Positions 42,370 through 54,090 of a DNA stretch of 64,000 bases are shown piece by piece. The stretch is taken from positions 248,001 through 312,000 of the forward strand of contig NZ_VMBP01000003.1 in NCBI RefSeq assembly GCF_007559435.1, in the 5' to 3' direction. Source of the DNA: Ancylobacter moscoviensis (GTDB lineage Bacteria; Pseudomonadota; Alphaproteobacteria; Rhizobiales; Xanthobacteraceae). How positions within the stretch are numbered: position 1 is the stretch's first letter; every line of letters starts with the position of its first letter. Below the pieces are notes generated by a model that saw nothing but the letters and a program-made list of their open reading frames with translations, searched no databases and was not told the DNA's origin. The translations under genes and the position numbers were made by a program.

Positions 42370-42428
42370 CGATTCAGGGCGCCCGCCTTTGCAGGCGCGC
42401 TTTACAAACGGCCTTTACAGGCGCCGCG

Positions 42429-43040
42429 TCATTCCGGCGGCGCCCAGCGTGTGGTGAGCGCCTCGACATCCGGGCGCGGACGGTCCGCCGGCGTCTCCGC
42501 CGCCGTGCCGACATGCAGGATGCCGGCGACGCGCTCGCCCTCTCCGAGGCCGAGGATGCGACGCGCCTCCGCATCGCTGGCCGCCCAGCCCGTCACCCAG
42601 ATGGCGTCGAAGCCCAGCGCCCGCGCGCCGGTGAGCAGGTTCATGCACACTGCGCCGGCGGACAGCTCCTGCTCGAATTCGGGAATCATCGTGCCGCCGA
42701 CCGGGCGGCTGACCACGATCACCGCCAGCGGCGCGGGGAAGAGGCGCGACATGATGCCGGCGAATTTCTCGCGCTTCTCCGGCGGCATCTGCGGGTTGCG
42801 GGCGCGATAGGCTTCCGCCAGCAGGGCGCCGACCTCGCCGCGCGCGGCGCCCTCGATGAGAATGAAGCGCCAGGGCACCAGCATGGCGTGATCGGGCACG
42901 CGGGCGGCGATGGCGAGCAGCCGGCACGTCTCCTCCGGGTCCGGCCCGGGGGCGTGGAGACCGGCGGCGGAGACGGAGCGGCGGCGCTCCAGCGCGGCCA
43001 GCCATTCCGGCTGCGGCGGGCGACGGGTGGGTGAGGACAT
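42429..43040 (-). CDS. Nitroreductase-family flavoprotein (YdjA-like)
   Basis: A 203-residue FMN-dependent oxidoreductase of the nitroreductase fold. ERRRSVSAAGLHAPGPD holds the FMN-phosphate arginines, PWRFILIEG the second FMN segment, and ALGFDAIWVTGWAASDAEARRILGLGEGE, here named by GFDAIWVTGW, the C-terminal block. The short length and the RRS start are closest to the YdjA group. Natural substrate unknown. ATG at 43040 is chosen because the upstream extension lies over a promoter region and the divergent GNAT gene. Confidence 0.85.
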   Translation of the reverse strand: MSSPTRRPPQPEWLAALERRRSVSAAGLHAPGPDPEETCRLLAIAARVPDHAMLVPWRFILIEGAARGEVGALLAEAYRARNPQMPPEKREKFAGIMSRLFPAPLAVIVVSRPVGGTMIPEFEQELSAGAVCMNLLTGARALGFDAIWVTGWAASDAEARRILGLGEGERVAGILHVGTAAETPADRPRPDVEALTTRWAPPE

Positions 43041-43206
43041 GAGCGAAGCCTTCCCGATGAGGTCAGCCGCGCTATATCGGACCCGGCCGAGAAATTCATC
43101 CCGCACGATCAATCGGGGGGCGACGCGGCACGCATTTTGGTCGACAATATCCCATGGCGTCCGAACGCTGCGACAGACCCATAAGGGGCGCCCCAAGGAG
43201 CAGAGC

Positions 43207-43527
43207 ATGAGCATGAACGGCGACATTCCGGTGCGCGACAACCGCGCCGCCGACCGCTTCGAAATCGACCTGGAGGGCCATCTGGCGATCGCGCAGTACA
43301 TTCTCGCGCCGGACCACATCATCTTCACCCATACCGAGGTGCCGGCGGAACTCGGCGGGCGCGGCCTTGCGACGCGGCTGGTCGAGGCCGGGCTTGCCAG
43401 CGCCCGCCAGCGCGGCCTGTCGGTGGTTCCGCGCTGCTCGGTGTTCGGCCGCTACATGATGAAGCATCCCGAGACGCATGACCTGATGGCGCCGGAGATC
43501 CGCGCCACGCTCGGCCTGCCGGTCTGA
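43207..43527 (+). CDS. Small GNAT-type acetyltransferase (YjdJ/NATD1-like)
   Basis: A 106-residue minimal GNAT domain. ILAPDHIIFTHTEVPAEL is followed by GGRGLATRLVEAGLASARQRGL, the acetyl-CoA loop (Q/RGxGxA type), and VPRCSVFGRYMMKHPE, the signature of the NATD1/YidJ group. ATG at 43207 follows AAGGAG. Substrate unknown; the group is widespread in proteobacteria. Confidence 0.88.
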   Translation: MSMNGDIPVRDNRAADRFEIDLEGHLAIAQYILAPDHIIFTHTEVPAELGGRGLATRLVEAGLASARQRGLSVVPRCSVFGRYMMKHPETHDLMAPEIRATLGLPV

Positions 43528-43726
43528 GCCACGGGTCTGGGCCACGGGTCTGGACCGCCGGTCTGCGCCGCCAGCCGGAACGGAGGGTCTTCGCCGGGGG
43601 AAAAACCGCTGCTCCATACCGTTCGTTAACGCTGTGCTCCTAACCATGAAGCACGGCCGAGACGGCGCCCCGCGCGCCTCCCGGCGCGAGGCCCAACGGC
43701 AGAAGCGGTAAAGGTTCCAGCGTCCC

Positions 43727-46513
<2,787 letters not shown>

Positions 46514-46543
46514 CACTGCCCGAAGGCTGGCCGGTTCCTCCGG

Positions 46544-47065
46544 TCAGCCGGGGTCCGGCGTCCCGTCATCCGGCGGGCGCCCGCTGTCGCCCCTGATGCC
46601 GGCGCGGGACGCGACGCGCTCCACCAGGCGCTCGATGGGGTTCACCACCACCAGAAGCCCCATGGTGATGAGCATCCCCAGCGCGATCAGGCGCCAGCTC
46701 GCCAGCGCGCAGGCGATGCCCAGCGCGGCGGTCGCCCAGACGGTGGCCGCCGTCGTCAGCCGGTGGCCCTGCATCCCCTCCGCGTCGCTGCGCAGCACCA
46801 CGCCGGCGCCGATGAAGCCGACCCCGGTCAGCACGCCCTGAAGCACCCCCTGCACGACGCGGCTCATCGCGTCGGGATGCAGCGCGACCTCGCCGACGCG
46901 GATCGCGGTGAGCGACACCAGCGTCGCCCCCATGCAGACCAGCCCGAGCGTGCGCATGCCCACGACCTTGCCCTTCAGGTCGCGGTTGGTGCCGATCACC
47001 ATGCCGATGACGGTCGCCGCCAGCAGGCGCAGCAGGTTGTCGAGATCGGCGTCGTCGAAGAACAT
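46544..47065 (-). CDS. mgtC: MgtC/SapB-family membrane protein
   Basis: A 173-residue inner-membrane protein with four to five helices. RLLAATVIGMVIGTNRDLKGK, MRTLGLVCMGATLVSL and GVLTGVGFIGAGVVLR are the MgtC core. MgtC proteins help survival in low Mg2+ and inside hosts, and in Salmonella regulate ATP synthase. Two starts are possible: ATG at 47065 or GTG at 47080. A hairpin (47070-47092) overlaps that interval and would cover the ribosome site of the ATG. The C-terminal cytoplasmic part is short. Confidence 0.87.
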   Translation of the reverse strand: MFFDDADLDNLLRLLAATVIGMVIGTNRDLKGKVVGMRTLGLVCMGATLVSLTAIRVGEVALHPDAMSRVVQGVLQGVLTGVGFIGAGVVLRSDAEGMQGHRLTTAATVWATAALGIACALASWRLIALGMLITMGLLVVVNPIERLVERVASRAGIRGDSGRPPDDGTPDPG

Positions 47066-47069
47066 CAAA

Positions 47070-47092
47070 GCCCCGCTCACTCAACGCGGGGC
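47070..47092 (-). promoter_or_regulatory. Hairpin at the translation start of mgtC
   Basis: GCCCCGC and its complement GCGGGGC enclose 9 bases and end 5 bp before the ATG of mgtC. It could sequester the ribosome site. The short distance makes translational control possible, but an unrelated structure is equally possible. Confidence 0.4.
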
Positions 47093-47098
47093 ACGGAC

Positions 47099-47128
47099 TT
47101 TCGCTGAAAAGCGAAATTGGATCCAATT
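47099..47128. promoter_or_regulatory. Two dyads in the mgtC / SSADH divergent promoter
   Basis: TTTCGC-N6-GCGAAA (47099-47116) is followed at once by the perfect 14-bp palindrome AATTGGATCCAATT (47115-47128). They are candidate operators for the divergent promoters; no regulator gene is adjacent. Confidence 0.45.
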
Positions 47129-47214
47129 CCCCTACGGCAGGCTACCTTTACCCCTTCCCGTCCGGCGCCGGGGCGATTAGGTATGCCCAGCATCCTAGCT
47201 TGAAAGGTTCGGCC

Positions 47215-48675
47215 ATGCAGCACTCCGTGTCCTATCCCGACGTCCTGCTCTTCATCGACGGCCAGTGGCGCGGAGGCAGCAACCACGGCGGTGCGCCGGC
47301 GACCCAGCCGATCGTCAACCCGGCGACGGAAGAGACCATCGGCACCCTCGCCAATGCCAGCCGGGCCGATCTCGACGCGGCGCTGGCGGCGGCCGAGAAG
47401 GGCTTCGCCGTGTGGCGCCACACCGCCGCGCACGAGCGCTACAAGCTGATGCGCAAGGCCGCCGAGCTGCTGCGCGAGCGCGCCGAGAGCATCGCCCAGA
47501 TCATGACCATGGAGCAGGGCAAGCCGCTGCCCGAGGCGCGCATGGAGACGCAGGCGGCCGCCGATACCATCGACTGGTTCGCCGAGGAAGCCCGCCGCCA
47601 GTATGGCCGGCTGATTCCCGCCCGCGCCGCCGGCGTGCAGCAGATCGTCCACCGCGAGCCGGTCGGCGTGGTCGCCGCCTTCACGCCCTGGAACTTCCCG
47701 ATCAATCAGGCCGTTCGCAAGGTCTCGGCGGCGCTCGCCGCCGGCTGCGCGGTGATCCTGAAGGGACCGGAGGAGACCCCGGCGAGCTGCGCCGCGCTGA
47801 TCAAGGCCTATGAGGATGCCGGCCTGCCCAAGGGCGTCGTCAACCTCGTCTTCGGCGTGCCGGCGGAAATCTCCAGCTACCTGATCCCGCACCCGATCGT
47901 GAAGAAGATCTCCTTCACCGGCTCGACCGTGGTGGGCAAGCAGCTCGCGGCGCTGGCCGGCGCGCACATGAAGCGCGTCACCATGGAACTCGGCGGCCAT
48001 GCCCCGGCCGTGGTGTTCGAGGACGCCGACGTCGACGTGGCGGTGAAGCTGCTCTCCGGCGCCAAGTTCCGCAATGCCGGGCAGGTCTGCGTCTCGCCGA
48101 CCCGCTTCCTCGTGCACGAGGACATCTATGCCCGCTTCGTCGACGGCTTCACCGAGGCGGTGCAGGCGATCAAGGTCGGCAACGGCCTCGACGAGGGCGT
48201 GCGCATGGGCCCACTGGCCAATCCGCGCCGCGTCGAGGCGATGGAGGCGCTGACCGCCGACGCCGTTTCCAAGGGTGCCACGCTGCGCGCCGGCGGCTCG
48301 CGCATCGGCAACAAGGGCTATTTCTTCCAGCCCACCGTGCTGACCGACCTGCCGGCCGACGCGCGCATCCTCAACGAGGAGCCCTTCGGGCCGATCGTCC
48401 CGATCATGCCCTTCTCCTCCACCGAAGCGGTGATCGAGGAGGCGAACCGCCTGCCCTACGGGCTCGCCGCCTATGCCTACACCACCTCCTCCGCCCGCGC
48501 CGACGAGTTCGCCCGCCGGGTGGAAAGCGGCATGGTCTCGATCAACCACCACGGCCTCGCTTTGCCGGAGACGCCCTTCGGTGGCATCAAGGATTCCGGC
48601 TACGGCTCGGAAGGCGGCACCGAGGCCATGGAAGCCTATGTGAACACCAAGTTCGTCACCCAGCTGGGTGTGTGA
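47215..48675 (+). CDS. gabD: NAD(P)-dependent succinate-semialdehyde dehydrogenase-like ALDH
   Basis: A 486-residue aldehyde dehydrogenase. The catalytic Glu258 (MELGGHAPAVV) and Cys292 (NAGQVCVSPTR) are in place. MTMEQGKPLPEARME and TPWNFPINQAVRKV are typical of the succinate-semialdehyde dehydrogenase group, which oxidises the product of 4-aminobutyrate breakdown to succinate. Other semialdehydes, such as 2,5-dioxovalerate, are possible. ATG at 47215 with AAAGG is preferred to TTG at 47200. A hairpin follows the gene. Confidence 0.85.
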   Translation: MQHSVSYPDVLLFIDGQWRGGSNHGGAPATQPIVNPATEETIGTLANASRADLDAALAAAEKGFAVWRHTAAHERYKLMRKAAELLRERAESIAQIMTMEQGKPLPEARMETQAAADTIDWFAEEARRQYGRLIPARAAGVQQIVHREPVGVVAAFTPWNFPINQAVRKVSAALAAGCAVILKGPEETPASCAALIKAYEDAGLPKGVVNLVFGVPAEISSYLIPHPIVKKISFTGSTVVGKQLAALAGAHMKRVTMELGGHAPAVVFEDADVDVAVKLLSGAKFRNAGQVCVSPTRFLVHEDIYARFVDGFTEAVQAIKVGNGLDEGVRMGPLANPRRVEAMEALTADAVSKGATLRAGGSRIGNKGYFFQPTVLTDLPADARILNEEPFGPIVPIMPFSSTEAVIEEANRLPYGLAAYAYTTSSARADEFARRVESGMVSINHHGLALPETPFGGIKDSGYGSEGGTEAMEAYVNTKFVTQLGV

Positions 48676-48680
48676 GACGG

Positions 48681-48700
48681 GGCCGCCCTCGCAGGCGGCC
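48681..48700 (+). terminator. Hairpin after the ALDH gene
   Basis: GGCCGCC, a 6-base loop and GGCGGCC lie 5 bp after the stop. No T-run is present. A palindromic repeat follows and could contribute to 3' end protection. Confidence 0.5.
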
Positions 48701-48715
48701 ACTCCCCTGTCGAAC

Positions 48716-48803
48716 GTCATGCCCGGGCTTGGCCCGGGCATTCACGCCTTGGTCCGGTTCCATGCAGGACGTCGTGGATCCCCGGGCCGAGCCCGGGGAT
48801 GAC
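48716..48803. repeat. Palindromic repeat, copy 2
   Basis: Starts GTCATGCCCGGGCTTGGCC, with an internal GCCCGGGC dyad, and ends CCGGGGATGAC. Between the two dyads lies TGGATCC. Same layout as copies 3-5. It lies between the ALDH and EamA genes. Confidence 0.8.
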
Positions 48804-48944
48804 GGCGGATCTGGCGGTTATCGGCAGGCTCCACGTCGATCGATCCACCGACGGTAGAAGATGCGGCGCTCCACGACGCTCTCCAGCTAAGCTTGCGCGC
48901 ACGCAGCAATTTACGAATCGCCCCCTGAGGCCTGTCCCCCATTC

Positions 48945-49787
48945 ATGGAACCCAGCGTCTTCATGGCGGTCATCGCCGCCGCCGCGATGCATGCGGGCTG
49001 GAACGCCGTCCTCAAGATCCGGCTCGATCCCTTCCTCGCCGTGGTGCTGGTCAATGCCGCCTGCGGCATCATCGCCCTGCCGGTGGCGCTTTATCTCGGC
49101 CTGCCGGAGCCGCATGTCTGGCCGTGGATCCTCGCCTCGGTCCTCATCCATCTCGTCTACTATCTGACGCTGAGCGGCGCCTACCGGCGCGCCGACATGG
49201 GGCTCGTCTATCCCATCGCGCGGGGCAGCGCGCCGCTGCTCACCACCATCCTCTCGGTGACGCTGGTGGGCGAGGCGGTGGACGCCCAGGGCTTCCTCGG
49301 CGTGGCGCTGCTGGCGCTCGGCATCCTGACCATCGCCTGGCGCCGGGCCGGCTTCGCCGCCTTCGACCGCACGGCGCTACGCCTCGCGCTGATGTGCGGC
49401 CTTTCCATCACCGCCTACACGCTGGTCGACGGCCTCGGGGCGCGCAGCGCCTCCTCGCCGCACCTCTACACCTCCTGGCTGTTCGTGATGGACAGCCTGC
49501 TGATCACCCTCGTCGGCCTCGCCTGGAAGGGGCCGCGCGCGCTGGCGCCGACGCTCTCCTTCATCGGGCCGGGCTTCGCCGGCGGGGCGATGTCGCTCGC
49601 CGCCTACTGGATCTCGATCTGGGCGATGACGAAGGCGCCCATCGGCCTCGTCGCGGCGGTGCGCGAATCCGGCGTGCTGTTCGGCGCGGTCATCGCCGTG
49701 GTGGTGCTGCACGAGCCGCTGCGCCGCGAGCGCATCCTCGCCGCCGCCCTCATCGTCGCCGGGCTGGCGCTGATCAAGCTGCATTGA
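48945..49787 (+). CDS. EamA/DMT-family transporter
   Basis: A 280-residue protein with ten hydrophobic helices in two EamA repeats (about 1-135 and 145-280). AAAMHAGWNAVLKI and TLSGAYRRADMGLVYPIARGSAPLL are typical of the first repeat; AAVRESGVLFGAVIAVVVLHEPL of the second. Such drug/metabolite transporters export or import small metabolites such as amino acids; the substrate cannot be told. It stands alone between two palindromic repeats. Confidence 0.87.
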   Translation: MEPSVFMAVIAAAAMHAGWNAVLKIRLDPFLAVVLVNAACGIIALPVALYLGLPEPHVWPWILASVLIHLVYYLTLSGAYRRADMGLVYPIARGSAPLLTTILSVTLVGEAVDAQGFLGVALLALGILTIAWRRAGFAAFDRTALRLALMCGLSITAYTLVDGLGARSASSPHLYTSWLFVMDSLLITLVGLAWKGPRALAPTLSFIGPGFAGGAMSLAAYWISIWAMTKAPIGLVAAVRESGVLFGAVIAVVVLHEPLRRERILAAALIVAGLALIKLH

Positions 49788-49828
49788 ATCATCGAGAAGA
49801 TCGGTCAGACGCGGTCCACCCGCATGCC

Positions 49829-49922
49829 GTCATGGCCGGGCTTGGCCCGGCCATCCACGTCTTCGGGAACGCCGTGCGACCAGCCCAAGTCGTGGATCCC
49901 CGGGCCAAGCCCCGGGGATGAC
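49829..49922. repeat. Palindromic repeat, copy 3
   Basis: Starts GTCATGGCCGGGCTTGGCC and ends CCCCGGGGATGAC, with internal dyads GGCCGGGC...GCCCGGCC and GGGCCAAGCCCC. It is nearly the same length as copy 2, between the EamA and helicase genes. Confidence 0.8.
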
Positions 49923-49981
49923 GGTCCACGGAAGCCGTCCCCATATTCGCCCCGTCGTCCCTCCTGTGCTCCATTGCGCCG

Positions 49982-51307
49982 ATGAACGAGAAAACGTCGC
50001 TGCCGATTCGTCCCGCCATCCCGGAGAACGCCTTCGCCGGACCGCTCGCCGTGGTCGGCTCCGGCGCGCCGCTGGTGATGGTGCTGGGCGGCGCGGGCAC
50101 GGGAAAGACCACCTTCCTGCACGCGCTCCGGCGGCATGGCGGCGGCCGGCAGGCCTTTCTCGCGCCGACCGGCGTCGCCGCGCTGCAGCTCGGCGGGCAG
50201 ACCATCCATTCCTTCTTCGGCCTGCCGCCGCGCCTCGTCGACCCCGACCAGGTGAAGCCGCGCTCGCCGAAGCGCACGCTGATGAAGAAGCTGGAACGCC
50301 TCGTCATCGACGAGATCTCGATGGTGCGGGCGGACGTTCTCGACGCCGTGGACCGGTCCTTGCGCATCGCGCGCGGCAACCCCGAGCCTTTCGGCGGGGT
50401 GCAGGTGGTGCTGGTCGGCGATTTCCTGCAATTGCCACCGGTGGTGCCCACGGCCGAGCGCGAGATCCTCGGCCATCTCGGCTATGAGGGCCCCTTCGCC
50501 TTCGACGCGCGGGTGCTGCGCGAGGTGGAGCCGACGCGCCTGCCCTTCCTGCAGGTGCACCGGCAGACCGACGACGCCTTCGTCGGCGTCCTCGCCGAGC
50601 TGCGCACCGGCCGCTATGTGGCGGACGCGGTGGCCGCCATCAATGAGGCCTCCTACCGCGAGCACCGGTCGGGGCGCATCCCGGTGGTGCTGGCGCCGAC
50701 CAATATGCGGGTCGACGCCTACAACCGGCGCGGCCTCGACGCCCTGCACGATGAAGGACGCCTCTACGAGGGCAAGAGCGAGGGCGAGTTCGACCTCGCC
50801 AATGACCGCCTGCCGGTGCCGGAGACGCTGGCGCTGAAGATCGGCGCACGGGTGATGACGGTGCGCAACGACCCCGAAAAGCAGTGGGTGAACGGCTCGG
50901 TCGGCACTGTCACCGGCCTCGCGCCTGACCGCGCCTTCGTGCGGCTGGACGGGGCCGGGCTGGTCGAGATCGAGCGCACCAGCTGGGAGCGCATCCGCTA
51001 CGACTGGGACGAGGCGACGGGCAAGGTCGCGGCCAAGGTGGTCGGCACCTACACGCAGCTGCCCCTCGTCCCCGCCTGGGCGGTGACGGTGCACAAGGCG
51101 CAGGGGCTGACGCTGGACGACGTGCGCATCGACTTCGACAGCGGCGCCTTCGCCGCAGGGCAGGCCTATGTCGCGCTCTCGCGCGCCCGCTCGCTGGAGG
51201 GACTCTCGCTCGCCCGGCCGCTACGGACCTCCGACATCCGCATCGACCGCCGCGTCGCCGCCTTCACCGCCGCCTTCGAGGCGGGCGCGGCGCTCGCCCC
51301 GGCCTAG
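49982..51307 (+). CDS. Pif1/RecD-like ATP-dependent DNA helicase
   Basis: A 441-residue superfamily 1B helicase. Walker A is GGAGTGKTTF, motif Ia APTGVAALQLGGQTIHSFF, Walker B LERLVIDEISMVRADVLD, motif III VLVGDFLQLPPVV, and the C-terminal block is WAVTVHKAQGLTLDDV followed by YVALSRARSLEGL. Pif1 enzymes unwind 5'-3' and resolve G-quadruplexes and R-loops. No extra nuclease domain is seen. Bacterial Pif1 proteins of this size are common. The gene has its own start 60 bp after a palindromic repeat. Confidence 0.9.
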   Translation: MNEKTSLPIRPAIPENAFAGPLAVVGSGAPLVMVLGGAGTGKTTFLHALRRHGGGRQAFLAPTGVAALQLGGQTIHSFFGLPPRLVDPDQVKPRSPKRTLMKKLERLVIDEISMVRADVLDAVDRSLRIARGNPEPFGGVQVVLVGDFLQLPPVVPTAEREILGHLGYEGPFAFDARVLREVEPTRLPFLQVHRQTDDAFVGVLAELRTGRYVADAVAAINEASYREHRSGRIPVVLAPTNMRVDAYNRRGLDALHDEGRLYEGKSEGEFDLANDRLPVPETLALKIGARVMTVRNDPEKQWVNGSVGTVTGLAPDRAFVRLDGAGLVEIERTSWERIRYDWDEATGKVAAKVVGTYTQLPLVPAWAVTVHKAQGLTLDDVRIDFDSGAFAAGQAYVALSRARSLEGLSLARPLRTSDIRIDRRVAAFTAAFEAGAALAPA

Positions 51308-51364
51308 CGGCTTTACAAAATCCATATTGTTGATAGATTATACTTCTCAGTCGGAGAGGGATCG

Positions 51365-51511
51365 ATGAGTCAGGCCGGCATCCGCCGTTATCGCGACAAG
51401 CTGCTGTTCGCCCTGGCTTATGGCGCCGTTGTGGGCGCCGTCCTTTTCGCGCAGCCGTTCCGCGACGCGCCGTCCGCTCCCCCTGTCGCCGTTGCGGAAA
51501 CCGCCCGCTGA
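51365..51511 (+). CDS. 48-residue single-helix membrane protein
   Basis: This short frame starts at ATG 51365 behind GGAGAGGGATCG and encodes one hydrophobic helix (LLFALAYGAVVGAVLFAQ) with a basic N-terminus (RRYRDK) and a Pro/Ala tail. The topology would be N-in. No family was recognised. It lies 57 bp after the helicase gene and 97 bp before the Rrf2 gene in the same direction. The good ribosome site and clean membrane segment favour a real gene over chance. Confidence 0.6.
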   Translation: MSQAGIRRYRDKLLFALAYGAVVGAVLFAQPFRDAPSAPPVAVAETAR

Positions 51512-51608
51512 TTTCGCCTTCTGGTAAAAGTCCGACTGATCTACCATCTATATAGCGTGTTGCCGGCGGAGATTCGCTCCGGCCGCGCGTGCTGGGTGAT
51601 ATGCGGAT

Positions 51609-52058
51609 ATGTTGACCAACAAAGGCAAGTACGGCCTGAAGGCCATGCTGTTCCTTGCGCGGCTCGAACCGGGATCGAGCGCGATGGGCCAGGAAATCGC
51701 CACCGCGAACAATATCCCCAAGAAGTTCCTCGACGCGATCCTGCTCGAACTGCGCAACGCCGGCATGCTGCGCTCGAAGAAGGGGCCGGGCGGCGGCTAT
51801 GCGCTCGCCAAGTCGCCCCGCGAGATCCGCATCGGCCACATCATCCGCACGCTGGACGGGCCGCTGGCGCCGATCAACTGCGCCAGCAAGAGCGCCTACG
51901 TCCCCTGCCAGGACTGCGAGGACCTTAAGACCTGCTCGGTGCGCATCACCATGAGCAAGGTGCGCGACGCCATGTCGGACATCCTCGACGGCATGTCGCT
52001 GCAGGACATGATCGTCTTCGCCGAAACGCCCAACGCAGACCTCATGTACAACATATGA
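51609..52058 (+). CDS. Rrf2-family regulator with cysteine cluster
   Basis: A 149-residue winged-helix regulator. The HTH block is [28 protein letters not shown] and the wing [15 protein letters not shown]. Four cysteines follow ([22 protein letters not shown]), spaced in a way that could hold an Fe-S cluster or sense redox or thiols, as in many Rrf2 proteins. It is neither RirA nor a clear IscR. Its stop overlaps the start of the methylglyoxal synthase gene as ATGA, so the two are translationally coupled. Confidence 0.88.
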   Translation: MLTNKGKYGLKAMLFLARLEPGSSAMGQEIATANNIPKKFLDAILLELRNAGMLRSKKGPGGGYALAKSPREIRIGHIIRTLDGPLAPINCASKSAYVPCQDCEDLKTCSVRITMSKVRDAMSDILDGMSLQDMIVFAETPNADLMYNI

Positions 52059-52456
52059 CGCTGGGTGCCTCGCTTGGACCGGGCCTCGTCGGCCTCGTCG
52101 CCCATGACAGCAAGAAGGACGAGATGGTCGCCTGGGCCATCGCCCACCGGCACGTCCTCGCCCGTTTCCAGATCGTCGCCACCGGCACGACGGGCGGGCG
52201 CATCCTCGAAGCCTGCCCGGAGCTGCGGCTGACGCGGCTGAAGAGCGGCCCGCTGGGCGGCGACCAACAGATCGGCGCGCTGATCGCCGAGGGCCGGGTG
52301 CGGGCGCTGGTGTTCTTCGTCGACCCGCTGACCGCGCAGCCGCACGACGTCGACGTGAAGGCGCTGATGCGGGTGGCTCTGGTCTACGACATCCCGCTGG
52401 CGCTCAACCCCGCCACCGCGCAGATGCTGATCGCGGCCGTGGCGGCGGACGAATAG
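52055..52456 (+). CDS. mgsA: Methylglyoxal synthase
   Basis: A 133-residue enzyme that turns dihydroxyacetone phosphate into methylglyoxal and phosphate, a bypass used when phosphate is short or sugar phosphates accumulate. [10 protein letters not shown] (His17, Lys21), ATGTTGG phosphate loop, [14 protein letters not shown] with the catalytic Asp, and [14 protein letters not shown] with His are all conserved. Length is normal. It is coupled to the Rrf2 gene, an unusual pairing that suggests redox or thiol control of methylglyoxal production. Confidence 0.94.
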   Translation: MTLGASLGPGLVGLVAHDSKKDEMVAWAIAHRHVLARFQIVATGTTGGRILEACPELRLTRLKSGPLGGDQQIGALIAEGRVRALVFFVDPLTAQPHDVDVKALMRVALVYDIPLALNPATAQMLIAAVAADE

Positions 52457-52477
52457 ACAACCTCCCGCAGTAACGTC

Positions 52478-52559
52478 GTCATGGTCGGGCTGGGCCCGGC
52501 CATCCATTTCTTGGCGCGTGAGGAAAGCCGTGGATTCCCGGGTCAAGCCCGGGGATGGC
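52478..52559. repeat. Palindromic repeat, copy 4
   Basis: Starts GTCATGGTCGGGCTGGGCC and ends CCCGGGGATGGC, with changes in the outer arms compared with copies 2 and 3. It lies between the convergent mgsA and acyl-CoA dehydrogenase genes. Confidence 0.75.
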
Positions 52560-52576
52560 GGGCTGCTTCGAGACCC

Positions 52577-53812
52577 TCAGAAGAACGCCTGATGCCCGGT
52601 AATCGCCCGGCCGAGGATCAGGGCGTGAATGTCGTGCGTGCCCTCATAGGTGTTCACCGTCTCGAGGTTCACCATGTGCCGCATGACCGGGAACTCGCCG
52701 GAGATGCCGTTGCCGCCGTGCATGTCGCGGGCGAGGCGGGCGATGTCGAGCGCCTTGCCGCAATTGTTGCGCTTCAGCATCGAGATGGCCTCGACGGGGA
52801 GTTGCCCCTCGTCGAACAGACGGCCGGCGCGCAGCGCGAGCTGGAGGCCCAGCGCGATTTCGGTCGCCATGTCCGCGAGCTTCTTCTGGATGAGCTGCGT
52901 CGCCGCCAGCGGCTTGCCGAACTGCTTGCGGTCCAGCGTGTACTGGCGCGCCGAGGTGTAGCAGGCCTCCGCCGCGCCCATCACGCCCCAGCCGATGCCG
53001 AAGCGGGCGCGGTTGAGGCAGCCGAACGGGCCCTTGAGGCCGGAAACGGTCGGCAGCAGGTTCTCCTCCGGCACCTCGACGCCGTCCATCACGATCTCGC
53101 CGGTGATGGAGGCGCGCAGCGAGAGCTTGTTCTCGATCTTCGGGGTCGAGAAGCCCTTCATGCCGCGCTCCAGCAGGAAGCCGCGGATCTCGTTGTCATG
53201 GGCGGCAGACTTCGCCCACACCACCGCGACATCGGCGATGGGCGAATTGGTGATCCACATCTTCGAGCCGGTGAGACGATAGCCGCCGTCGATCTTCTCG
53301 GCGCGGGTGCGCATGCCGGCGGGGTCGGAGCCGGCATCCGGCTCGGTGAGGCCGAAGCAGCCGATCAGCTCGCCGGTGGCCAGCTTCGGCAGGAACTTGC
53401 GCTTCTGCGCCTCGCTGCCATAGGCGTTGATCGGGTGCATGACGAGCGAGGACTGCACGCTCATGGCCGAGCGGTAGCCGGAATCCACCCGCTCCACCTC
53501 CCGCGCGACGAGGCCGTAGGAGACATAGCCGAGGCCGGCGCCGCCATATTCCTCCGGGATGGTGGGACCGAGCAGGCCCAGCTCACCCATCTCGTTCATG
53601 ATCTCACGGTCGAAGCGCTCCTCCATGAAAGCGGAGGCGACGCGCGGCAGCAGCTTCTCCTGCGCGTAGTCGCGCGCCGTGTCGCGAACCAGCCGCTCCT
53701 CCTCGGTGAGCTGGTCATCGAGGCCGAACGGATCGGCCCAGTCGAAGACGGCCCGTGCCGGCTTGGCGGGGGCCGATGCGGCGGCGAGAGCGGAAGACGG
53801 CGCGGCACTCAT
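52577..53812 (-). CDS. gcdH: Glutaryl-CoA dehydrogenase
   Basis: A 411-residue acyl-CoA dehydrogenase. The catalytic base Glu390 lies in [20 protein letters not shown], a sequence typical of glutaryl-CoA dehydrogenase. [16 protein letters not shown] carries the Arg that binds the distal carboxylate, and [18 protein letters not shown] is the FAD/substrate block. The enzyme oxidises and decarboxylates glutaryl-CoA to crotonyl-CoA in lysine and tryptophan breakdown, passing electrons to ETF. It is a single gene in this window. Confidence 0.92.
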   Translation of the reverse strand: MSAAPSSALAAASAPAKPARAVFDWADPFGLDDQLTEEERLVRDTARDYAQEKLLPRVASAFMEERFDREIMNEMGELGLLGPTIPEEYGGAGLGYVSYGLVAREVERVDSGYRSAMSVQSSLVMHPINAYGSEAQKRKFLPKLATGELIGCFGLTEPDAGSDPAGMRTRAEKIDGGYRLTGSKMWITNSPIADVAVVWAKSAAHDNEIRGFLLERGMKGFSTPKIENKLSLRASITGEIVMDGVEVPEENLLPTVSGLKGPFGCLNRARFGIGWGVMGAAEACYTSARQYTLDRKQFGKPLAATQLIQKKLADMATEIALGLQLALRAGRLFDEGQLPVEAISMLKRNNCGKALDIARLARDMHGGNGISGEFPVMRHMVNLETVNTYEGTHDIHALILGRAITGHQAFF

Positions 53813-54090
53813 GAGAAAATCTCCCGAACGAGCCGGCGGCGACGAGCGACGGATGACGCCGGCTCCATGCTCTTACAACTTCGCACGGCAGGATGCATCC
53901 GGCGGGTTGCCGACCCGGCGCGCGGCTTCAAGGCTCCCCTGCGTCATGCGACTTTGGTCGGGGGGTGGGGTGTGATTGCGCAATATTCGGACACGTGTTT
54001 CAGTTTCGAGATCGGACCGCGGCGACCAAAAACCGGCCATCCCGATCAACAGGGAACGCCAGCCGCCGTCCTCAAGAGGGGACTAATTCC

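Noticed and set aside
46525-46549. Imperfect hairpin after the FtsK-type gene
   Set aside because: One mismatch, no T-run, and it overlaps the end of the convergent mgtC gene; not convincing as a terminator.
51605-51620. Near match TGTTGACC to the regulon operator at the Rrf2 start
   Set aside because: It differs at the eighth base, lacks the GTT extension and is formed by the start codons of the Rrf2 gene.
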